Origin: Ruthenibacterium sp.
GTDB lineage: Bacteria; Bacillota; Clostridia; Oscillospirales; Ruminococcaceae
DNA length: 17,000 nucleotides
Assembly (NCBI GenBank): GCA_020025255.1
Contig: JAHHSK010000041.1
Span: 1 to 17,000 of the forward strand
Reading direction: 5' to 3'
Positions 1-8,258 of the stretch are shown here, one piece after another; the stretch's first letter is position 1; the number at the start of each line of letters is the position of its first letter. Both the position numbers and the translations under genes were made by a program. The notes below the pieces were generated by a model that saw only the letters and a list, made by a program, of their open reading frames with translations, was not told where the DNA came from and did no database searches.

Positions 1-60
1 TATAACAAGGTCGTATCCATTATATATATGGCCTAGTTTATCATAGAAGGAGGAAAAACT

Positions 61-2313
61 ATGAAAAAAGCACTTGCACTGCTGATGGCTCTGTCCATGG
101 TTTTCTCTCTCGCAGCTTGCGGCGAGACGGGAAGCACTTCCACGGCACCGAGCACCAGCACAACCGTTTCTTCAGAGGAGGAACAGGTTCTGGCTCCGGT
201 TGCGGAGCTGAAGAGCCTCGCCAACAAGGAATATGGTACCGATTACATTTCTTTGTACGAAAAATTCGGCAAGGATGTAACGATTGCTGATGTCATTGAA
301 GATGAAGAAACCGGCACCGCTTACATTGTACGTGATAATGTAAGTTATCCCCTTGGGCTGGATTTCCTGTCCCGCGCAATGGTTTACAACACCGCTGTTC
401 CTGAAAACAGCGATTGGGAAACCGAAGAAGACGTTTACGCTTCCTGGTATCGTCTGTTCATCACACGTTGGAACCAGCTGCTTCCGGAAATCCCCCTGTA
501 TTCCAACGACTTCTACGATCTGTACAACTCTCAGATCAAGGGCGTTGAAGAATTCCCGACCAACCCGTATTGGTCTCCGAGCCAGGCTCTGATCGACTGG
601 ACGAGCGAAAAATCGGATAACTCGATCATCCTTGGTGATGCTACCGAGCTTTCCGGCAAATTCCGTATGGCAGTTTTCGGTGCAGCACAGCCCGGTGCTT
701 CTGACCGTGCTGTTCAGGATATGGTTTCCGGCCTTGCCACGGTTGAACCGGATGTCGAAGGCAACTTTGTTTGGAACGACACGGTTGTTGCCAGCCATGA
801 GGAAAAGACGAACGAAGACGGCACTCTCACTTACACCATTAAGCTGAACAACGACCTGAAGTTCTCCGATGGTTCCCCCATTAACGCTAAGAACTATCTG
901 GCAAGCACGCTTGTGTTCTCTTCTCCTGTTGCTACACAGGCTGCCGGTAAGGATCATCAGTCCGGCTTGCAGCTGGTCGGTTACTCGGAGTTCGCAGCTT
1001 ATACCGGCCCCGGCTCTGAAGGTGAAGGCGTCAAAAAGGAATTCTCCGGTATCCGTCTGATCGATGATTACACCTTCTCGGTCACCTTCTCTGCTGATTA
1101 CGTTCCTTACTTCTATTCGATCACCTACGCAGCTTTCAAACCGTCTTATCTGCCCCTGTGGCTTGGTGAAAACGATATCGCGGACGACGGCAACGGCGTT
1201 TATCTGACCGATAACTTCTATGCAAAATCCGGCGATTCTTATGTTATGGCCGATCACATCAAGGCAAGCGCATGGAATACCGATAACACCTATCCGTATT
1301 CCGGCATGTACACCATTGAAAAGTGGGATTCTTCTGCTTTGACTGTTACATTGAAGCGCAACCCTGAATTCAAGGGCGATTATCGCGGCAAAAAGCCTTC
1401 CATCGAAAAAGTTGTTGTGAAACGTACGGTTCCTGCAACCCAGCTGGAAGACTTCAAATCCGGCGGCATCGATGTTCTTGCCAACATCACCGGCGGCGAT
1501 GAAACCAACGAAGCTCTCGCACTGGCAGACGCAAAAGAGAACGAGGGCAAATATGTTTACACCCATTATTCCCGCGCAGGCTACGGCAAGCTGGCATTCC
1601 GCTGCGACTTCGGCCCGGTTCAGTTCCCTGAAGTTCGTCAGGCCATTGCTTACTGCATGGACCGTGCAAAGTTTGCAAAGGACTTCACCGGCGGTTACGG
1701 TGTAGTTGTTGACGGCCCGTACTATTCCAGCGCATGGCAGCACAAGAAAGCTCTTTCCGAAGGCATGCTTCTGAATGCTTATGCAACTTCGGTTGACAGT
1801 GCTATCCAGGTTCTGGAAGATGGCGGCTGGGTTTACAACTCGGATGGTTCCGCATATTCCGGCGAAGGCGTTCGTTATAAGAAGATTGCAGCATCTGATA
1901 TCGACGAACGTGATATCACCTTCCAGTCGAAAGACGGCGCTTACAAAACAGTTAAGCTTGAAAGCGAAGATGCATACTTGATGCCGCTGTGCCTGAACTG
2001 GTACGGCACCACCCCGAACCCTGTTTCCGATCTGCTTGTTCTGGGCTTCCTTGAGAACCCGAATATGACAAAGGCAGGCTTCGTGATCCAGCACACTCTG
2101 GGTGAATTCAACCCGATGCTCGATGAAATGTATCAGGCTCCGGTTACCGGCTCTTACAATGGTATCCCGATGTACACCTGCTTCAACCTGGCAACAGGCT
2201 TCCCGACCGCAGTGTATGATCAGGCTTATTATTTCGCAATTGAGCCGAATGAGTTCGATAACTTCAACTCCAGCTTCCTCAAGGATCTTGCAGACGCTTA
2301 CTGGCTTGCATAA
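61..2313 (+). CDS. Opp/Dpp-type ABC transporter substrate-binding lipoprotein, apparently circularly permuted
   Basis: Captures a solute (probably peptide-like; substrate not readable) outside the membrane and delivers it to the permeases encoded just downstream. The start is an ATG seven bases after AAGGAGG (47-53). Residues 1-20 are a lipoprotein signal ending in the lipobox LAAC (C20), followed by a Ser/Thr-rich linker to about 40. The canonical SBP_bac_5 start lies only near 187-270 (motif LKFSDGSPINAKNY at 266-279) and that domain runs to the end. The preceding block contains LPEIPLYSNDFYDLYN (141-156) then SQIKGV (157-162), which resembles the C-terminal signature of this family (PxxPLY...N...KG), while the real C-terminus stops at KDLADAYWLA without it. 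The protein is 750 residues against a usual 500-600. The family assignment is secure; the permutation is my inference from motif order. Confidence 0.93.
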   Translation: MKKALALLMALSMVFSLAACGETGSTSTAPSTSTTVSSEEEQVLAPVAELKSLANKEYGTDYISLYEKFGKDVTIADVIEDEETGTAYIVRDNVSYPLGLDFLSRAMVYNTAVPENSDWETEEDVYASWYRLFITRWNQLLPEIPLYSNDFYDLYNSQIKGVEEFPTNPYWSPSQALIDWTSEKSDNSIILGDATELSGKFRMAVFGAAQPGASDRAVQDMVSGLATVEPDVEGNFVWNDTVVASHEEKTNEDGTLTYTIKLNNDLKFSDGSPINAKNYLASTLVFSSPVATQAAGKDHQSGLQLVGYSEFAAYTGPGSEGEGVKKEFSGIRLIDDYTFSVTFSADYVPYFYSITYAAFKPSYLPLWLGENDIADDGNGVYLTDNFYAKSGDSYVMADHIKASAWNTDNTYPYSGMYTIEKWDSSALTVTLKRNPEFKGDYRGKKPSIEKVVVKRTVPATQLEDFKSGGIDVLANITGGDETNEALALADAKENEGKYVYTHYSRAGYGKLAFRCDFGPVQFPEVRQAIAYCMDRAKFAKDFTGGYGVVVDGPYYSSAWQHKKALSEGMLLNAYATSVDSAIQVLEDGGWVYNSDGSAYSGEGVRYKKIAASDIDERDITFQSKDGAYKTVKLESEDAYLMPLCLNWYGTTPNPVSDLLVLGFLENPNMTKAGFVIQHTLGEFNPMLDEMYQAPVTGSYNGIPMYTCFNLATGFPTAVYDQAYYFAIEPNEFDNFNSSFLKDLADAYWLA

Positions 2314-2341
2314 TTCTTTTGAATTGTTTCTTTGATAAGCT

Positions 2342-2392
2342 TCTGCGGAGTAGGGGCGAAAGCCTCTGCTCCGCAGATTGCTTTCTTTTTTA
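2342..2392 (+). terminator. Intrinsic terminator after the binding-protein gene
   Basis: A 15-pair stem (2342-2356 with 2363-2377, including G-U pairs) with a six-base loop is followed by a T-rich run to 2392. It sits 29 bases after the stop codon, inside the operon. Its likely effect is partial termination, making the binding protein in excess over the membrane and ATPase subunits, as is common for importers of this type. Confidence 0.85.
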
Positions 2393-2429
2393 TATGTAGC
2401 AAGATAATACGTTTTACACACTGCTTCAA

Positions 2430-2513
2430 GAAAGCATCCGCTTTCGATGCCTGTGTATCGTTGGACACCTGTTCACTCCCCTGTATCGGAACGGGTAGCC
2501 AATGATATACAGG
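2430..2513 (+). promoter_or_regulatory. Structured intergenic RNA before the permease genes
   Basis: Between the binding-protein terminator and the first permease lie two abutting inverted repeats. The first is GAAAGC (2430-2435) with GCTTTC (2440-2445). The second is a long hairpin: 2450-2464 pairs with 2499-2513 over 15 positions (two G-U), then a 2x2 internal loop, then 2467-2474 pairs with 2489-2496 over eight positions. GCATC (2434-2438) can alternatively pair with GATGC (2446-2450), so the two structures compete. No T-run follows, so this is not a terminator. It may be an mRNA stability or processing element or a leader; a weak promoter candidate lies just upstream (TTGCTT 2378-2383, GATAAT 2403-2408, 19-base spacing). 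No known riboswitch class is recognised. Confidence 0.5.
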
Positions 2514-2588
2514 ATGAGGCGCACCGTCGGGGTGTTTGCTCCGAATGTCACATCACCTGTTGATCCCACCAAGAAACGAGGAATAAAA

Positions 2589-3632
2589 ATGGCAAAGTAC
2601 ACCTTAAAGCGAATCGGGTATATGCTTGTCGTATTGGTACTTCTTTCGTTTATCATGTTTATGATTTACTCCCTTGTACCTGCGAACCGAGCATATCAAG
2701 ATGCAAAAACACAGCTCACTGCAATGAAAAACTCGATCCCTAAGGATCAGCTCAGCTCGTATTTCGACCAGATTTATCTCGACTATCAGCGCCAGTACGG
2801 CACGGATACCGATAATAAGATCGTGCGTTATCTGCGCTGGGTCGGTCTTGCTCCCCTTTATGATGGCAGCTACAACGGCCTTTTGCAGGGGAATCTCGGT
2901 TATTCATACGAAAAGAAGCTGCCGGTTGTTGAGGTTGTAAAAGACCCGATGCTCAACACGATTAAAATCAACATTCTGGCGACGATTTTGGCTTTGGGAA
3001 TCACGATACCGCTTGGCATTCATTGTGCCGTCAAGCGCGGCTCAAAGCTGGATCAGGGTGTGCAGGTATTTACTATTATCGGGTACAGTCTGCCAACCTT
3101 CCTTATCTCCATTCTATTTATTTGGATTTTCTGTTCCAAGCTGGGCTGGTTCCCGCCCAGCGGCATGCAGACCCCCGGTTCCAACTTCACCGGCATGCGC
3201 AAATTCTTGGATGAGATTTATTACCTTGCTCTGCCTTTGATCGTTATGACCTTCTGTTCTTTGGGCGGCATGACGCGTTATGTCCGTGCTTCCATGATCG
3301 AAGCTCTCAGCATGGACTGCATCAAAACAGCCCGTGCAAAAGGTCTGCGTGAGCGCGCCGTCATCTATTCCCACGCATGGCGCAATGCGCTGATCCCGAT
3401 CGTTACACTCGTTGTCGGCTGGTTCCTTGGCATTTTTGCGGGTTCCCTTGTAATTGAGGATATGTTTGCACTCAACGGCATGGGACGTCTGATGATCCAA
3501 TCGCTGCGTGCTGCCGACTATGATGTTGTTCTGCTGATGCAGATGTTCTATGTTGCAATTTCGTTGTTCGGCAACCTTATTATTGATATCATCTACGGGC
3601 TTGTCGATCCGCGCGTCCGCGTAAACAACTAA
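2589..3632 (+). CDS. Opp/Dpp-type ABC transporter permease (DppB/OppB-like)
   Basis: One of the two membrane subunits forming the translocation pore. The ATG at 2589 follows GAGGAAT and begins MAKYTLKRIG, a typical start of this family; an upstream in-frame ATG at 2502 lies inside the structured RNA and lacks a ribosome binding site. The protein is 347 residues with about six membrane segments (roughly 10-30, 124-146, 158-181, 211-229, 266-288, 316-338). The cytoplasmic EAA coupling loop is at about 238-266 (EALSMDCIKTARAKGL) and the C-terminus PRVRVNN is typical. The usual PGDP motif after TM1 is absent, replaced by PANRAYQDAK and a roughly 30-residue helical-looking segment before RQYGTD. 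Sixteen bases separate it from the next gene. Confidence 0.93.
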   Translation: MAKYTLKRIGYMLVVLVLLSFIMFMIYSLVPANRAYQDAKTQLTAMKNSIPKDQLSSYFDQIYLDYQRQYGTDTDNKIVRYLRWVGLAPLYDGSYNGLLQGNLGYSYEKKLPVVEVVKDPMLNTIKINILATILALGITIPLGIHCAVKRGSKLDQGVQVFTIIGYSLPTFLISILFIWIFCSKLGWFPPSGMQTPGSNFTGMRKFLDEIYYLALPLIVMTFCSLGGMTRYVRASMIEALSMDCIKTARAKGLRERAVIYSHAWRNALIPIVTLVVGWFLGIFAGSLVIEDMFALNGMGRLMIQSLRAADYDVVLLMQMFYVAISLFGNLIIDIIYGLVDPRVRVNN

Positions 3633-3648
3633 GAGGAGGAATCCTAAC

Positions 3649-5637
3649 GTGAATAAAGATAAAAAGAATGCCTCCTTGAAGAAAGGCTTTTTCGGCACAG
3701 TTGGCGGCTGGTTCCGCCGTCTGTTCTTCGGGGGTTCTAATGATCTTGCCAATCAGCTCAATCCAGAGCAGGCTGTCAAAGCCGGTGATGTGGAAGAAAT
3801 CATCAGCCCGGGGCGTCAAATTCTGAACAACTTTCTGGAAAAGAAGCTTGCTGTCGGCGCATTGATCACTCTGCTGGTCATGTTCCTTGTTATGTTTATC
3901 GGGCCTATGGCCATGCCACGCTACTACGATTCTTATACCGAAGTGACCCAGAAAAGCATCCCTCCCACTATGGATATGCTTTCTGTTCCCGGTAAGCTGA
4001 AAAAAGAAGGCATCAAGATGATCGACAGCTTCGGCTCCTTCTCGGTCGGCCTTTCGAATGAAGGCAATGTGTTTGTCTGGGGCGCTACGGAAATCGGCAC
4101 CACCGGCATTGACGTTGCCGATATCCCGCAGGAAGTACAGGACAGCAATATCATTATGGTTGCTGCGGGCATCGACCACATTGTTGCCCTTTCCGATGCA
4201 GGCAAGGTTCTGTGCTGGGGCAATAACAACCTTGGCCAATTTGTAACCGAAACCGAAGTGCTTGAGCGCGGCGAACCGCTGAAATCCACCATTGCCTATA
4301 TGCCGGAAGTGCTTGTGACAAGCGGCATCGATGTTTCCCGTGTGAAAAAGCTGATTGCCGGATATCAGGCCAGCGCGATCCTTTTGGACGATGGCACTCT
4401 GTATCTGTGGGGCAACAAGAACGCGTATGCCAATATGGATGTCTTCCTTGCTATGGGCAATGTTTACGACCTTGATTTTACGCTGAATCACATTGTCGGT
4501 GTGAACGGCAAGCGCAATACGGTTTATACCGGTTCCCGCGGCCTGTACGATGTGGTTCGCCCCAATTTGAATGAGCCGGGTGTTCCCATTAAGAACTATA
4601 TCGGCAAGCGCAAAATCGAAAGCATTGTTGCAACCAATACCAGCATGGCACTGCTGTTAAACGATGGCTCTGTCTGCTTCACCGGTGACTTTACCGACCG
4701 CATGGAGCCGCTTCCTATGCTTCAGAACGGGGAAAAATTCGTGCAGCTGGTCGGTGGTTCCTATCATTACAGCGGCCTGACGGATCAGGGCAACGTTTAT
4801 TCCTGGGGCAGCAACCAGCTTAATCAGCTGGAGGTTCCCTCGCTGAAAAACGTTTCTAACATTTACAGCGGCTCTTTCCAGACTTATGCCACCGACGCGG
4901 AAGGTGATCTGGTTGGCAAGTGGGGTCTGAAGGGCTATATCTTCGGCACAGATATCCGTGGTGCGGATATCTTCCAGCGCATCATCAACGGCGGGCGTAT
5001 GACCATGACGGTCGGCGCAGTTGCTGTTATCATTTCTTCGATCATCGGCATCATCATCGGCTGCGTTTCCGGCTACTTCGGCGGCAAGGTCGATATCCTT
5101 CTGATGCGTGTTGCGGAAATCTTCTCTGCAATTCCGTTCCTTCCGTTCGCTATGATCCTTTCTGCGGTCATGAGTCATATGACGATCTCGGAAAACGGCC
5201 GTATCTTTATCATCATGTGCATCCTTGGTGTTTTGACATGGCCCGGCCTTGCACGTCTTGTCCGCGGCCAGGTGCTGGTTGCGCGTGAAAGCGAATACGT
5301 CACCGCTGCAAAGGCGATGGGCGTTAAAGAAAGCACGATCGCATTCAAGCACATTCTTCCGAACGTTATGAGTGTCATCCTGGTTACTTTGATGCTGGAC
5401 TTCGGCACCTGTATGCTGACGGAATCGCAGCTGAGCTATCTTGGCTTCGGCGTTGCCTATCCGCGTCCGACGTGGGGCAATATGCTCAACGGCGTAAACA
5501 ATGCAACCATCATCAATACCTACTGGTGGCAGTGGCTGTTCACCGCGCTGTTCCTTGCCATTACGACAATCTGCATCAACATTGTCGGCGACGCTCTGCG
5601 CGATGTCATGGACCCGAAATCCAGTGTTGAAAAGTAA
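3649..5637 (+). CDS. ABC transporter permease (DppC/OppC-like) with inserted RCC1-type beta-propeller
   Basis: Second pore subunit of the importer, greatly enlarged: 662 residues against about 300 for the family. The start is GTG, eight bases after AAGAGGAGGA. After a roughly 65-residue cytoplasmic N-terminus, TM1 is at 68-86. Residues about 124-427 hold seven RCC1-like repeats, each ending near a G..VYxWG pattern: about 124-147, 168-197 (AGIDHIVALSDAGKVLCWGN), 232-258, 275-298 (degenerate), 322-346, 364-394 and 402-427. The normal permease then resumes at the conserved FGTDIRGADIFQRII (432-446), with membrane segments near 450-472, 490-508, 518-535, 571-590 and 627-646 and the EAA loop at 549-573 (EYVTAAKAMGVKESTIAFKH). 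Seven repeats would close a full propeller. By topology it is outside the cell, next to the docking site of the binding protein. Its function is unknown; a role in docking, gating or attachment is inference. Confidence 0.93.
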   Translation: MNKDKKNASLKKGFFGTVGGWFRRLFFGGSNDLANQLNPEQAVKAGDVEEIISPGRQILNNFLEKKLAVGALITLLVMFLVMFIGPMAMPRYYDSYTEVTQKSIPPTMDMLSVPGKLKKEGIKMIDSFGSFSVGLSNEGNVFVWGATEIGTTGIDVADIPQEVQDSNIIMVAAGIDHIVALSDAGKVLCWGNNNLGQFVTETEVLERGEPLKSTIAYMPEVLVTSGIDVSRVKKLIAGYQASAILLDDGTLYLWGNKNAYANMDVFLAMGNVYDLDFTLNHIVGVNGKRNTVYTGSRGLYDVVRPNLNEPGVPIKNYIGKRKIESIVATNTSMALLLNDGSVCFTGDFTDRMEPLPMLQNGEKFVQLVGGSYHYSGLTDQGNVYSWGSNQLNQLEVPSLKNVSNIYSGSFQTYATDAEGDLVGKWGLKGYIFGTDIRGADIFQRIINGGRMTMTVGAVAVIISSIIGIIIGCVSGYFGGKVDILLMRVAEIFSAIPFLPFAMILSAVMSHMTISENGRIFIIMCILGVLTWPGLARLVRGQVLVARESEYVTAAKAMGVKESTIAFKHILPNVMSVILVTLMLDFGTCMLTESQLSYLGFGVAYPRPTWGNMLNGVNNATIINTYWWQWLFTALFLAITTICINIVGDALRDVMDPKSSVEK

Positions 5638-5648
5638 GGAGGATTGAC

Positions 5649-6665
5649 ATGCCATTACTGGAAATCAAAAATTTAAAGACCTATTTCAAAACAAAAAAAG
5701 GCATCGTTAAGGCTGTCAACGACGTCTCCTATTCTCTGGAAGCCGGCAAAACGATCGGTATCGTTGGCGAATCCGGCTCCGGCAAATCGGTTTCAGCCAT
5801 GAGCATCCTGCGTCTTTTGGATGGCAACGGCTATATCGATTCCGGTGAGATCCTGTTCGAAGGGCGCGATCTGACCCAGCTGCCGATGGACGAGTTGTAT
5901 TCGATCCGCGGCAATGCGATCTCGGTTATCTTTCAGGAACCGATGACCTCGCTGAACCCGGTATTCACCATTGACCGTCAGCTTTCCGAACCGTTCATCG
6001 TGCATCAGCACATGAGCAAAAAGCAGGCGCATCAGCAGGCGCTGAAAATGCTGTATGATGTGCAGATCCCGAATCCGGAAGCGGTGATCAAGCAGTATCC
6101 GCATCAGCTTTCCGGCGGTATGCGCCAGCGTGTTATGATTGCCATGGCACTTGCATGCCGACCCAAGATCCTGATTGCGGACGAACCGACCACGGCTTTG
6201 GACGTAACCATTCAGGCGCAGATCCTGCGCCTGATGAACGATCTTCAGCGCGACAAGGGCACTTCGATCATCTTCATCACGCATGACCTTGGCGTCATCA
6301 ATGAAATGGCAGATGACGTTGCTGTAATGTACTGCGGCCAGGTGGTGGAAAAAGCCCCGGCTCGCACGATTTTCGGCAATTCCAGCAGCCTGATGCATCC
6401 GTACACCGAAGGGCTGATGTATTCCATTCCCCGTATTGAAAATGCCGGTGCAAAAATCGAACCCATTCCCGGTGTGGTTCCGCATCCGCTGGCTTTGCCC
6501 AAAGGCTGCAAATTCGCACCGCGCTGCAAATACTGCACGCAGAAATGCCTTGACGAAGAACCGCAGCTCACAGAGCTTGAAGATGGTCATATGCTTCGTT
6601 GTTTTTATCCCGATAAGGAGGTGAGACAGAGTGCCGAGCACAAAAAAATTACTGTCAATCAATAA
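5649..6665 (+). CDS. Opp/Dpp-type ABC transporter ATP-binding protein (DppD/OppD-like)
   Basis: Cytoplasmic ATPase powering the importer, paired with the next gene product. The ATG follows AAGGAGG that overlaps the previous stop codon. The protein is 338 residues, a normal length. Visible motifs are Walker A GESGSGKS (40-47), Q-loop VIFQEPMTSLNP (93-104), signature LSGGMRQR (154-161), Walker B ILIADEP (174-180), D-loop ALD and the switch histidine H212. The C-terminal oligopeptide/dipeptide domain carries C287, C293, C296, C300 and C318, the cysteine pattern that in related peptide importers is thought to hold a 4Fe-4S cluster. Unlike its partner it has no insertion. Its last 35 bases overlap the start of the next gene, suggesting translational coupling. 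Confidence 0.95.
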   Translation: MPLLEIKNLKTYFKTKKGIVKAVNDVSYSLEAGKTIGIVGESGSGKSVSAMSILRLLDGNGYIDSGEILFEGRDLTQLPMDELYSIRGNAISVIFQEPMTSLNPVFTIDRQLSEPFIVHQHMSKKQAHQQALKMLYDVQIPNPEAVIKQYPHQLSGGMRQRVMIAMALACRPKILIADEPTTALDVTIQAQILRLMNDLQRDKGTSIIFITHDLGVINEMADDVAVMYCGQVVEKAPARTIFGNSSSLMHPYTEGLMYSIPRIENAGAKIEPIPGVVPHPLALPKGCKFAPRCKYCTQKCLDEEPQLTELEDGHMLRCFYPDKEVRQSAEHKKITVNQ

Positions 6666-8244
6666 TCTGAAGAAGTATTTCCCCGTTGCGAAATCTTCTG
6701 TCTTCCAAAAGGAACAGCTTTACGTCCGCGCAAACGAAGATATTTCTTTGGATATCTACGAGGGCGAAACCCTTGGCATTGTCGGTGAATCCGGGTGCGG
6801 TAAATCCACCCTGGGCCGCACTCTGCTTCAGCTTTATCCGCAAACTGCCGGAACCACGATGTATTACGGGATCACCCTTGCGGACATTGCCCCGAAATAT
6901 GTTATCGATACGATCAAAAATCTGGATCGCTATAAGGCCAAGTACGAAAAGCTTGCCAAAAAATCGGATGAGCTTGCCGCAAAGGTCGAAGCTGCCGGCG
7001 GTGAAGAATCCGCCGACTTCTATCTGCTTCAGGATGCCAACATTGCAGCATGCGATACGCAAACTGCACTGAACCACATGGTTAAAATTGTGGGCGGCTT
7101 CTTTGCACACGACCCGGATAATAAAGGCCGCGATCTTCTGCTGGAAGAATTTGAACAGAACAAGATTCGTATTACTGCTGTGAAAAAGCTGAAAACGGCT
7201 CAGCTGGAATCCGATCATCTGAATGCGATCACCGATGAAAAAGAGCGTGCTAAACTGAAAGCGGATGCCAAGCTGCAGCAGCTGAAACCGCAAATGGAAA
7301 GCCTGCAGCAGCTGGTCGATTCGGAGACGCAAAAGCTCAAAGAGATTGCTGCAAAGCTGGATTCGCTGCGTGCCGAGTATGCCGGTGTTGCTGAGTTTTC
7401 TAAATTCGAAGCAATGCGGGATGAGGGCATCGATCTTTCCCGTCTTGAGTATAGCGAAATGCGTTCGCTTCGCCGCGATCTGCAAATCATTTTCCAGGAT
7501 CCGTACTCTTCCCTGAATCCCCGCTTCACCATCGGCCAGATCATTGAAGAGGGGCTTGTAACGCACAATCTGTTCAAGCACGGTTCCCCCAAGATGCGTC
7601 AGCACATTGTGGATACCATGGTAAAGTGCGGGCTGCAGGAATATATGCTGCATCGTTATCCGCATCAGTTCTCCGGCGGCCAGCGTCAGCGTGTTGCGAT
7701 TGCGCGTGCGCTTGCAGTCGGTCCGAAGTTCATTGTCTGTGACGAATGTGTTTCCGCATTGGACGTTTCGATCCAGTCCCAGATCATCAACCTGCTGCAG
7801 GAACTGAAGGAAAAAGAACATCTGACCTATATGTTCATCTCGCATGACCTTTCTGTTGTCCGTTATATTTCTGACCGCATCTGCGTCATGTATCTGGGCA
7901 ATATTGTCGAATTGGCAGACGCCTCCACCATTTTTGACGATCCGCGTCATCCGTACACGGTCGCACTGCTTTCTTCGATTCCTTCCACCGATGTAAATCC
8001 CTCTGCCAAAGAGCGCATCATTCTGGAAGGCAATATCCCCAGCCCCATTAAGCCGCCTTCCGGCTGCAAGTTCCATACCCGCTGCTATATGGCATGTGAA
8101 AAGTGCCAGCGCGTCACACCGGAGCTTCGTGAAATCGAGCCGGGACATTTCCTTGCCTGCCATTTCCCGGAACGCAAGATTGATGAAAACGGCAAGTACT
8201 TGTTTGAACTGCCGAAAATGGAAGCCCGTTCCGACCGCGCATAA
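6631..8244 (+). CDS. Opp/Dpp-type ABC transporter ATP-binding protein (DppF/OppF-like) with ~200-residue coiled-coil insertion
   Basis: Second ATPase subunit of the importer. The GTG at 6631 follows AAGGAGGTGA (6615-6624). The protein is 537 residues against about 320-340 for the family. Walker A GESGCGKST is at 52-60, and the Q-loop IIFQDPYSSLNP only at 286-297. About 250 residues separate the two, where roughly 50 is normal. The inserted stretch (about 75-278) is charged and helical, with coiled-coil character near 95-123 and 170-250 (LQQLKPQMESLQQLVDSETQ at 215-234). Signature FSGGQRQR (347-354), Walker B FIVCDE (367-372) and H405 follow. C-terminal C479, C485, C489, C492 and C510 match the iron-sulfur-type pattern of its partner. 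The residue after the Walker B glutamate is Cys373 instead of the usual Pro. Catalytic residues look intact, so the insertion is expected to be accommodated at the cytoplasmic surface, perhaps as a partner-binding or regulatory arm (inference). Confidence 0.93.
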   Translation: MPSTKKLLSINNLKKYFPVAKSSVFQKEQLYVRANEDISLDIYEGETLGIVGESGCGKSTLGRTLLQLYPQTAGTTMYYGITLADIAPKYVIDTIKNLDRYKAKYEKLAKKSDELAAKVEAAGGEESADFYLLQDANIAACDTQTALNHMVKIVGGFFAHDPDNKGRDLLLEEFEQNKIRITAVKKLKTAQLESDHLNAITDEKERAKLKADAKLQQLKPQMESLQQLVDSETQKLKEIAAKLDSLRAEYAGVAEFSKFEAMRDEGIDLSRLEYSEMRSLRRDLQIIFQDPYSSLNPRFTIGQIIEEGLVTHNLFKHGSPKMRQHIVDTMVKCGLQEYMLHRYPHQFSGGQRQRVAIARALAVGPKFIVCDECVSALDVSIQSQIINLLQELKEKEHLTYMFISHDLSVVRYISDRICVMYLGNIVELADASTIFDDPRHPYTVALLSSIPSTDVNPSAKERIILEGNIPSPIKPPSGCKFHTRCYMACEKCQRVTPELREIEPGHFLACHFPERKIDENGKYLFELPKMEARSDRA

Positions 8245-8258
8245 AAAGGAGTACTTTT

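Noticed and set aside
172..2421. A 749-codon open frame antisense to nearly the whole binding-protein gene
   Set aside because: It mirrors the codon bias of the sense gene, has no ribosome binding site or recognisable domain, and runs through the terminator.
4018..4935. The RCC1 repeats as a separate gene fused by a sequencing or frameshift error
   Set aside because: The reading frame is continuous with no internal stop or ribosome binding site, the permease motifs resume exactly after the seventh repeat, and both TM1 and the later core are needed for a complete DppC.
6655..8163. A 502-codon antisense open frame within the ATPase F gene
   Set aside because: It is opposite clear ABC ATPase motifs and has no start signal or protein family character.
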